This document shows, one piece after another, positions 17,220-23,135 of a stretch of 64,000 bases of DNA. Position numbers and translations under genes: made by a program. The notes under the pieces are model-generated. The model was not told the DNA's origin, ran no database searches, and was given only the letters and a program-made list of their open reading frames with translations. The DNA comes from Niabella sp. (GTDB lineage Bacteria; Bacteroidota; Bacteroidia; Chitinophagales; Chitinophagaceae). The stretch lies in NCBI GenBank assembly GCA_017744715.1, contig JAGIAT010000004.1, positions 535,655-599,654 of the forward strand. The letters are read 5' to 3'. How positions within the stretch are numbered: position 1 is the stretch's first letter; each line of letters opens with the position of its first letter.

Positions 17220-19676
17220 TTATTCATTTACCGCACGCATAATATCGGCAAACACCCCGCTGGCTGTTACGTCTGCACCGGCACCGGCGCCCTTTACCAC
17301 CAGGGGCTGTTCGGGATAACGGGCGGTATAAAACAGCACCGCATTGTCCTTCCCGTATAAATGATACAGGTCATCTTCGGGCTTTACATGCTGCAATCCC
17401 ACTGAGGCTTTTCCTTCATTAAAAGTGGCTACAAATTTCAGCTTGCTGTTTGCTGCCTGGGCGGCGCTCAGCAAATTCTTAAAATGGGCTTCTTCCTTCT
17501 CCATGGCTTTATAAAATGCATCTACCGATCCTTCCATGCAGGATGCGGGCATAAAGGAATGGTTGGTAATATCGTCCATTTCCATTTCGTAGCCGGCTTC
17601 CCTTGCCAGGATGAGGATCTTGCGCATAACATCGGTACCGCTCAGGTCCAGGCGCGGATCGGGCTCTGTATACCCTTCCTCCTGGGCCTGTTTTACCACC
17701 GCTGCAAACGGCCGGGAGCCATCGTAATGGTTAAACACAAAATTCAGCGTACCACTCAGCACTGCTTCAATGCGTTTGATCTCGTCCCCGCTGCGGCGCA
17801 GGTCATTTAAGGTACCAATTACCGGAAGCGCTGCCCCCACATTGGTTTCAAACAGGAACCGGGCATTGAATACATGGGCCAGCTCCTTGAGCTTTTTATA
17901 TTCTGAAAACGGGGAAGCTGCGGCAATTTTGTTACATGCTACCACGGAGATGCTTTTCTGCAGCATTTTATCATAGACCCGGGCCACTTCCTTATTGGCC
18001 GTAACATCCACAAAAATAGAATTCCGCATGTTCCGCTTAATCACCTCGTTTGCAAACTCGGTGATGGATGCGGGCTCGCCGCCGGCCAGCGACTCCTTCC
18101 AGCTGCTAAGGGAAATACCCCGCTCTTTAAAGATCATTTTGCGGCTGTTGCTGATGCCCACTACACTTACATTCAGCTTCAGGTGCTGGATGAGGAAGGC
18201 GTGCTGTTGTTTTAACTGCTCCATCAGCTTAGCTCCTACATTTCCCAATCCTACTATAAACAGGTTGAGCTGCTTCTGAATGGTTTCAAAAAATTCTTCG
18301 TGCAATACGTTAATGGCTTTACGCACATCATCGGTAGCAATCACCGTACTGATATTTTTTTCTGATGAGCCCTGGGCGATTGCGCGGATATTGATCCCGT
18401 TGCGCCCCAATGCTCCAAACATGCGGCCGCTGACACCGGGAAGGCTTTTCATATTTTCGCCCACCAGTGCAACAATCGAAAGATGGGTCTCTGCCTTTAA
18501 CGGCTCTACTTTATTGAGTGCGATCTCATCTGCAAAGGTTTTGTCCACCACCTTTTTGGCAGCCGGCAGGTGCTTCTGATCGATGGCCACGCAGATAGAA
18601 TGCTCGGAGGAACTCTGCGTAATCAGCACCACATTGATCCGCTCCCTGCTCAGCGCTTCAAACAGCCGTTTGGAGAAGCCGGGGATACCGATCATACCGC
18701 TGCCCTCCAGGCTAAGCAATGCGATATTGTTTACGCTGGAAATACCGCTTACGATATGCTCTCTTACCACCTTGGTATCCTTGGTCTTTCCACCTACAAC
18801 GGTTCCGGGCATTTCCGGGGCAAAGGTGTTTTTTATATACAGCGGAATATTTTTATTCATTACGGGCTGTATGGTGGGCGGGTACAAGACTTTGGCGCCA
18901 AAATGCGAAAGCTCCATGGCCTCGCTGTACGAGATATGTTCAATCACTTTGGCATTTGCCGCCAGGCGCGGATCGGCCGTCATCATTCCGTTTACATCCT
19001 TCCATACCTGGAGCGACTCCGCATCAATGGCCGCTGCGATCAGTGCGGCAGTATAATCGGACCCGCCCCTGCCCAGGGTGGTGGTAATGCCCTGTTCATC
19101 CGCTCCTATAAACCCGGGAATCAGGAATACATTGCTTTTATTTTCCTTAAAGTATTTTTTTATTTCCTTCTCTGTTGCTTCAAGATGTACTTCTGCATGT
19201 GTATAATCGCTGTTGGTGAAAATGAACTGGCGGGCATCCTTCCATTGCACAAACAGCCCCAGGTGTTTAAATGCATCTGCAATGATCTGCGAAGACAGCC
19301 ATTCACCATAAGCCGCCAGGCGGTCCTGGTTCTTGGGTGTGATTTCTCTTAACAAAAAAATACCGTTACAGATCTCCTCTATTTCATTCATCGTCTTTTT
19401 TACCAGGCTCAATAAAGAACTTTGGGAAGCGATCGGGATAAGCTCTTTGATCGTCTCAAAATGCCGTTGCTCAATGGTGGCCACCTTTAACCGGAAATCT
19501 TCATTTCCTTCGGCGGCTTCTTTACCAGCCATTAAAAGTAGATCCGTAATACCGCCTAAAGCGGACACAACAACAACAATGGAATTTTTCTTGGCGGCGT
19601 TGTCAACGATGGCCGCAACTTTTTTTATATTTTCAGCATTGGCTACAGAAGAGCCGCCAAACTTAAAGACCTGCAT
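17220..19676 (-). CDS. thrA: Bifunctional aspartokinase / homoserine dehydrogenase I
   Basis: An 818-residue fusion protein catalysing the first and third steps from aspartate to homoserine. The aspartokinase domain starts with QVFKFGGSSVANAENIKK and includes TLGRGGSDYTAALIA (about residues 205-220). Two ACT regulatory domains follow (about 310-460, including QSSSEHSICVAID and ALVGENMKSLPGVSG), then the NADP-binding homoserine dehydrogenase with LFIVGLGNVGAKLME at about 465-480 and the GTLNFVF segment near 660. The ACT domains imply allosteric feedback, by threonine in the E. coli homologue. A threonine-rich leader peptide and hairpins lie immediately upstream, pointing to transcriptional control as well. 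Confidence 0.96.
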   Translation of the reverse strand: MQVFKFGGSSVANAENIKKVAAIVDNAAKKNSIVVVVSALGGITDLLLMAGKEAAEGNEDFRLKVATIEQRHFETIKELIPIASQSSLLSLVKKTMNEIEEICNGIFLLREITPKNQDRLAAYGEWLSSQIIADAFKHLGLFVQWKDARQFIFTNSDYTHAEVHLEATEKEIKKYFKENKSNVFLIPGFIGADEQGITTTLGRGGSDYTAALIAAAIDAESLQVWKDVNGMMTADPRLAANAKVIEHISYSEAMELSHFGAKVLYPPTIQPVMNKNIPLYIKNTFAPEMPGTVVGGKTKDTKVVREHIVSGISSVNNIALLSLEGSGMIGIPGFSKRLFEALSRERINVVLITQSSSEHSICVAIDQKHLPAAKKVVDKTFADEIALNKVEPLKAETHLSIVALVGENMKSLPGVSGRMFGALGRNGINIRAIAQGSSEKNISTVIATDDVRKAINVLHEEFFETIQKQLNLFIVGLGNVGAKLMEQLKQQHAFLIQHLKLNVSVVGISNSRKMIFKERGISLSSWKESLAGGEPASITEFANEVIKRNMRNSIFVDVTANKEVARVYDKMLQKSISVVACNKIAAASPFSEYKKLKELAHVFNARFLFETNVGAALPVIGTLNDLRRSGDEIKRIEAVLSGTLNFVFNHYDGSRPFAAVVKQAQEEGYTEPDPRLDLSGTDVMRKILILAREAGYEMEMDDITNHSFMPASCMEGSVDAFYKAMEKEEAHFKNLLSAAQAANSKLKFVATFNEGKASVGLQHVKPEDDLYHLYGKDNAVLFYTARYPEQPLVVKGAGAGADVTASGVFADIMRAVNE

Positions 19677-19723
19677 GAATTCGATTTAGTAATAATATGA
19701 AATAAGAAGGAGAACCCGGAAGG

Positions 19724-19741
19724 AAAACGGCAGCATGCCCG
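19724..19741 (-). terminator. Candidate attenuator terminator before thrA
   Basis: On the minus strand CGGGCATGCTGCCG is followed by TTTTCC. The stem is four to five pairs with one bulged G, so it is weak on its own, but it sits between the leader peptide and thrA where an attenuator terminator would be expected. The function is inferred. Confidence 0.4.
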
Positions 19742-19760
19742 ATGGATGATATAGCAGCGT

Positions 19761-19779
19761 ACAACCCTCAAGGGGTTGT
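19761..19779 (-). promoter_or_regulatory. Hairpin overlapping the thr leader stop codon
   Basis: ACAACCC-CTTGA-GGGTTGT forms a perfect 7-bp stem that includes the last Thr codon, the Pro codon and the TGA of the leader peptide. The 3-prime arm (GTTGTA, 19760-19765) can instead pair with TACAAC inside the Thr codons (19790-19795), so two exclusive structures are possible. A ribosome stalled on the Thr codons would decide between them. Confidence 0.55.
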
Positions 19780-19848
19780 GGTAATGGTAGTTGTAGTTCC
19801 GTGGCCGAAACTTACAGCAGATTTAATATTTTGAAAATTGTACTGCAT
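19768..19848 (-). CDS. Thr operon leader peptide (thrL-like)
   Basis: A 26-residue peptide, MQYNFQNIKSAVSFGHG followed by TTTTITTTP. Seven of its last nine residues are Thr, with one Ile, the composition used by leader peptides that sense charged tRNA-Thr and tRNA-Ile in enterobacterial thr operons. It ends 91 bases before thrA on the same strand. Its stop codon is buried in a hairpin, and a weak terminator follows. I chose the internal ATG at 19848 because a candidate promoter lies just upstream. The longer open frame starting at 20007 is possible but would include the promoter region. Sequence evidence is direct; the regulatory role is inferred by analogy, since this peptide is not homologous to E. 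coli ThrL in its N-terminal part. Confidence 0.75.
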   Translation of the reverse strand: MQYNFQNIKSAVSFGHGTTTTITTTP

Positions 19849-19865
19849 TTTGTTAGATACCACCG

Positions 19866-19872
19866 CAAGATA
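19866..19872 (-). promoter_or_regulatory. Candidate promoter of the thr leader and operon
   Basis: The minus strand reads TATCTTG, close to TAnnTTTG, with a TTG 17 bases further upstream. Transcription would begin about 10 bases before the leader ATG. The match is imperfect. Confidence 0.35.
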
Positions 19873-20007
19873 AGGAAGAATAATTAAAACAATACCAACC
19901 CTTCCGATTTTTTTTTGAAATATGTATTTCCATGCCGTTTCCTTAAGCGATTCTTTTAGCTGCCTTAGATACACTGATTGTGCGTGCTGCGCCTGCTGAT
20001 TCAACAA

Positions 20008-20344
20008 ATTTCCGGTTAACCGCCGGAGTTCAGATTGAACGGATTAATGGTCTGCATACATCCGTAAATAGCAAATGGTTTTGACTACTACACCTGCTCA
20101 ATATTTGCCAGATTAACAATCCGTAAACAAAACTTTGTTTTCATTTGCAACGGAACGGAGCCATCAAACGTCTTAATTTTCAAATAATTTGATGGCAGCC
20201 ATTCTTTCTGAACAAGCATTGTGATGTATTAAAATGCAGGCCGTACATTATTTAAATTGCAGCGCATTTTTCTGATTCAGGCATTCATTTTGTTATTACA
20301 GAAAGAGGCACCCTAAACTAACCGGTATTTTAAAAGAATCAATT
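20008..20344. other. Divergent spacer between the thr leader and the OmpA-family gene
   Basis: No gene is supported. The spacer is AT-rich, should hold both divergent promoters, and contains the inverted repeat at 20160-20196. A clear TAnnTTTG element for the OmpA-family gene is not visible. Confidence 0.5.
20160..20196. repeat. Inverted repeat upstream of the OmpA-family gene
   Basis: GCCATCAAA (20160-20168) and TTTGATGGC (20188-20196) are perfect 9-bp arms separated by 19 bases of AT-rich sequence. It lies about 150 bases before the OmpA-type start and could be an operator or a hairpin in a long leader. Confidence 0.5.
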
Positions 20345-21241
20345 ATGACGAATAGAGTATTTTATGGACCCGTTGGGGCTGTTTTAATGGCATTGTTTTT
20401 TTCAGGATGTGTGAGCAATAAAAAGTTCACCACCCTGCAAACAGATTACCGGAACCTGAACGAGCGGTACCAGGCCAGCCAGGTAGATCTGGCCGAAAGC
20501 AAAGCAAGAGTTAAAAGTCTTGAAGAACAGCTTGCCCAGGAACGCGCCAACAACGCCTCTCTTAAAAAGGCACTGGCTGCATTACAGGCCACGCTGGATA
20601 ATAGTATCAATCAGAATACGCAGGGCAACGTTAATATCTCGAAACTGGTAGACGAGATCAATGCCTCCAATAAATACATCCAGCATCTGGTAAATGCCAA
20701 AAACAAGAGCGACTCCCTGCTGATTGTATTAACCAATAACCTTACCCGTTCTTTAAGCCGGGACGAACTTCAGGATGTGGACGTAAAAGTGTTGAAAGGT
20801 GTGGTATACATCTCGCTTGCAGACAACATGCTGTATAAATCGGGCAGTTATGAAATTTCCGATCGCGCAGGCGATATTCTCAGCAAGATTGCCAAGATCA
20901 TCCAGGATTACAAGGATTATGAAGTGCTGGTGGAAGGGAACACCGATAATGTACCCATCAACCGTCCCAATATCCGCAACAACTGGGACCTGAGTTCCTT
21001 AAGGGCTGCATCTGTGGTGATGGCGTTACAAACACAATACGGCATCGAACCTAAGCGGCTTACCGCCGGTGGACGCGGAGAGTATAATCCTGTAGCGGAT
21101 AACAATACGGAAGAGGGTAAATCCAAGAACCGCAGAACACAGATTATTATTACGCCGAAGCTGGATCAGTTTATGGAATTGATCGACAAGGCTCCTGAAA
21201 AGAGCAAAGACACTACGCAAAATCCGGCTCCGGGAATGTAA
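20345..21241 (+). CDS. OmpA-family outer-membrane lipoprotein
   Basis: A 298-residue protein with a lipoprotein signal ending in FFSGC (Cys22), a coiled-coil region at about 30-110 rich in Leu, Glu, Lys and Gln, and a C-terminal OmpA/MotB peptidoglycan-binding domain at about 165-275. The domain shows VLVEGNTDNVPI, LSSLRAASVV and GRGEYNPVADN, and the KNRRTQIIITP ending that is typical of the fold. It should anchor the outer membrane to peptidoglycan, with the coiled coil as a spacer or oligomerisation arm. The short tail after the domain is basic and proline-containing. It stands alone and is divergent from the thr operon. Confidence 0.88.
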   Translation: MTNRVFYGPVGAVLMALFFSGCVSNKKFTTLQTDYRNLNERYQASQVDLAESKARVKSLEEQLAQERANNASLKKALAALQATLDNSINQNTQGNVNISKLVDEINASNKYIQHLVNAKNKSDSLLIVLTNNLTRSLSRDELQDVDVKVLKGVVYISLADNMLYKSGSYEISDRAGDILSKIAKIIQDYKDYEVLVEGNTDNVPINRPNIRNNWDLSSLRAASVVMALQTQYGIEPKRLTAGGRGEYNPVADNNTEEGKSKNRRTQIIITPKLDQFMELIDKAPEKSKDTTQNPAPGM

Positions 21242-21421
21242 GAAGCTGACATAGATGCGTTATAAAAAATGGTTGTTCTGTTTGGGACAACTATTTTTAT
21301 TTGTGCTATTAACTTTCAGCTGTGAGAATTGAGAATCGAGCGTTGGGAATTGAGACATTGTATTGGGTGTAAAAACGGGGCTTGCGTTGAACATGAAACA
21401 TGAAATATCAAACCTGAAACG
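21242..21421. repeat. Short word-repeat spacer
   Basis: Between the convergent OmpA-type and haemoglobin genes I see gagaattgagaatcgagcg and gaacatgaaacatgaaatat word runs. There is no terminator-like hairpin that I can see. Confidence 0.5.
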
Positions 21422-21820
21422 CTACACCAGCGGCGTTTTTCCGGTGCTTTGGTAGTATTCAATTTTAGACAGGAACATGGCCGCCATCTTTTCTGCCCTC
21501 CATTTGGCCTCATCCGCCTTCGGCCCCCGGAAATGCGCATCAATGGTTTGCTGCCAGATATTTAACCAGGTATCAAAATGCTGTTGCGTTACCGGCAGCT
21601 TTGCATGCGGAGGAAAGGGGCTTCCGAAATAAGTGTGATTGTCCAGCAGCACGGTTTCCCAAAACCGGTACATTTTTTCCAGGTGCTTTGGCCACTGATC
21701 GCGGATAACGGCGTCAAATATAGGCCCGATCTGCTGGTTCCCGCGAACCGATGTGTAAAACCGGTCAACCAGCATCCGTATATCTTCTATTGTTGTTATA
21801 TCGTTTTTCTGTTTTGTCAT
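21422..21820 (-). CDS. Group III truncated haemoglobin
   Basis: A haem protein of about 132 residues. I chose the ATG at 21820, which begins MTKQKNDITTIEDIRML, over one 11 codons upstream because the added residues look like spacer sequence. Group III features are present: VDRFYTSVRGNQQIGPIFD, then WPKHLEKMYRFWETVLL, and LPVTQQHFDTWLNIW, where the His before Phe-Asp is the expected proximal haem ligand. The GSPFPPH stretch before it matches the group. These globins are thought to bind O2 or NO; their role is mostly unproven. An Rrf2 regulator with Fe-S-type cysteines lies immediately upstream on the same strand, so a link to NO or redox sensing is plausible. Confidence 0.9.
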   Translation of the reverse strand: MTKQKNDITTIEDIRMLVDRFYTSVRGNQQIGPIFDAVIRDQWPKHLEKMYRFWETVLLDNHTYFGSPFPPHAKLPVTQQHFDTWLNIWQQTIDAHFRGPKADEAKWRAEKMAAMFLSKIEYYQSTGKTPLV

Positions 21821-21980
21821 TGTTTGTTTATTGAAAGATAGGGGGGATCGCATTTCAACGATATCGCCGCAAAAACGCGGCCTTATCCATAACCGGAAGT
21901 TGTTTACTATTGATGCAACGGATCATTACAATTACTACCCTTCCAAACCTTGCGCTGTAACGCTTTCTTTGTTTCCCATC

Positions 21981-22436
21981 TTACTTTTTATTTATAAAAA
22001 AGTTGCTCCGCTTCAGGAAGGTTTCATTACGATCGAGCTTGTCGATGAATGTACCCAGCTTCGCATGCCCCAGCATGGTCTGTACTTCTTTCCGTACTTT
22101 TTTGAACTCGAAATGGATGGGACAGGGATTGATCTCCGAACACTGTTTCAGCCCCAGGCCACATCCCAGGAACAACTGATCCCCATCTACTGCTGTTACA
22201 ATATCTGCCAGGGACAGGTTCAGGGATGCTTTTTCCAGGTAAAATCCGCCGGCGGGCCCCTTCACAGATGCTACCAGCTCTTTGCGGCTAAGTTCCTGGA
22301 GGATCTTGGCAATAAAATGCTCCGGGGCATCTATGCCGGTGGCGATCTGTTTAAATCCTACACGGCCTCCGTTGCGGGTTTGCTGCGCAATGTAGATCAT
22401 CGCCCGTATTGCATATTCGCAGGTCTTTGAAAACAT
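21981..22436 (-). CDS. Rrf2 family transcriptional regulator with three cysteines
   Basis: A 151-residue winged-helix regulator of the Rrf2 family, which includes IscR and NsrR. It begins with MFSKTCEYAIRAMIYIA and has the recognition helix region FKQIATGIDAPEHFIAKILQEL (in two parts around residues 28-49) and a wing with VKGPAGGFYL. Three cysteines follow in GCGLGLKQC and SEINPC (spacing C-x6-C-x5-C, about residues 91-105), the place where IscR and NsrR hold an iron-sulfur cluster. A perfect -7 element and a perfect inverted repeat lie directly upstream, which suggests autoregulation. Neighbours are a truncated haemoglobin downstream and a divergent DUF488 gene. The effector (NO, O2 or Fe-S status) cannot be told from sequence. 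Confidence 0.92.
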   Translation of the reverse strand: MFSKTCEYAIRAMIYIAQQTRNGGRVGFKQIATGIDAPEHFIAKILQELSRKELVASVKGPAGGFYLEKASLNLSLADIVTAVDGDQLFLGCGLGLKQCSEINPCPIHFEFKKVRKEVQTMLGHAKLGTFIDKLDRNETFLKRSNFFINKK

Positions 22437-22443
22437 CCGGCTG

Positions 22444-22451
22444 CAAAATTA
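22444..22451 (-). promoter_or_regulatory. -7 promoter element of the Rrf2 gene
   Basis: The minus strand reads TAATTTTG, an exact TAnnTTTG match, only seven bases before the start codon. Transcription would start almost at the ATG, so the message would have little or no leader. The -33 region would fall inside the inverted repeat at 22461-22486. Confidence 0.6.
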
Positions 22452-22460
22452 CAGCGTTCC

Positions 22461-22486
22461 AATAAAAGATAAAAACATCTTTTATT
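22461..22486. promoter_or_regulatory. Probable operator: perfect 10-bp inverted repeat
   Basis: AATAAAAGAT (22461-22470) and ATCTTTTATT (22477-22486) are perfect inverted arms around AAAAAC. The site covers the expected -33 zone of the Rrf2 promoter and lies between it and the divergent DUF488 gene. The AAGAT...ATCTT core resembles NsrR-type sites, with a shorter spacer. Binding by the Rrf2 protein is inferred. Confidence 0.65.
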
Positions 22487-22574
22487 GTTTTTTGTACCTT
22501 TAACCGGCGGAAGGTATGAATGCGAAACGAAGATTTGGCCGGCAGGTTTTTACCGCTGCATAAAACAACAAACC

Positions 22575-22928
22575 ATGCGTACAACCATTACGATTAAACG
22601 GGTGTATGCGCCTCCCTCAAAAAACGACGGACTGCGTATACTGGTAGACCGGTTATGGCCACGCGGCATTAAAAAAGAAAATGCCGCTGTTGATGAATGG
22701 CAGCAGGAACTTGCTCCTTCCGCTAACTTGCGGAAATGGTTCAACCACGATGCGGAAAAATGGGCTGCGTTTCAGGAAAAGTACAAAGAAGAACTAAAGC
22801 AAAACCCGGCGGTGGAAACGTTTTTAAAGCGCCATACCGGCGTACGGAAGATTACCCTGCTGTTTGGCGCACGGGATGAACAGCATAACCAGGCGGTGGT
22901 GTTGAGGGAAGTGTTACAGCAGCATTGA
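22575..22928 (+). CDS. DUF488 family protein
   Basis: A 117-residue protein of the DUF488 family. I placed the start at the ATG followed by RTTITIKRVYAP because homologues begin there, and not 30 codons upstream where the frame crosses promoter sequence. Family features are RILVDRLWPRGIKKE near residues 21-35, ELAPSANLRKWFNHD, and ITLLFGARDEQHNQA at the end. No enzymatic role is established; members are often found beside haem, nitrite or stress genes. The gene is divergent from the Rrf2 regulator, and the shared spacer contains the perfect inverted repeat, so it may be a target of that regulator. Confidence 0.88.
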   Translation: MRTTITIKRVYAPPSKNDGLRILVDRLWPRGIKKENAAVDEWQQELAPSANLRKWFNHDAEKWAAFQEKYKEELKQNPAVETFLKRHTGVRKITLLFGARDEQHNQAVVLREVLQQH

Positions 22929-23135
22929 GTGATACACGCACTGGCTGTAGCCCTTGCTTGCATCGGGGGATCTGTAGACTGGGGAGACTAAGGAATTACT
23001 CCTGATTTAATTACGTTTGACACTCCATGAAAACGACCAAATCTCCGATCCCTGCCCTAATCGGCTGATTACTAAAAACTGATTGCTGATGGCTGAAAAC
23101 TGATCACTGATAACTAATCGCTGAAAGCCTACCGC
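22929..23135. repeat. Word-repeat spacer
   Basis: The right half (about 23060-23125) is a run of ctgattgctgatggctgaaa and actgatcactgataac words. The left half shares the pattern cttgcttgcatcgggggat and tgtagactggggagac with the spacer at 32190-32230. Confidence 0.7.

Noticed and set aside
19849..20007. N-terminal extension of the thr leader frame (53 codons, partly hydrophobic)
   Set aside because: The candidate promoter lies inside it, and a 26-residue leader with its Thr run at the end fits attenuation better. A longer coding gene cannot be wholly excluded.
21831..22430. 199-codon plus-strand frame antisense to the Rrf2 gene
   Set aside because: The Rrf2 protein is a clear family member, so the antisense frame is a shadow.
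22485..22574. Upstream 30 codons of the DUF488 frame
   Set aside because: They cross the promoter region next to the inverted repeat; DUF488 proteins start at the internal ATG.
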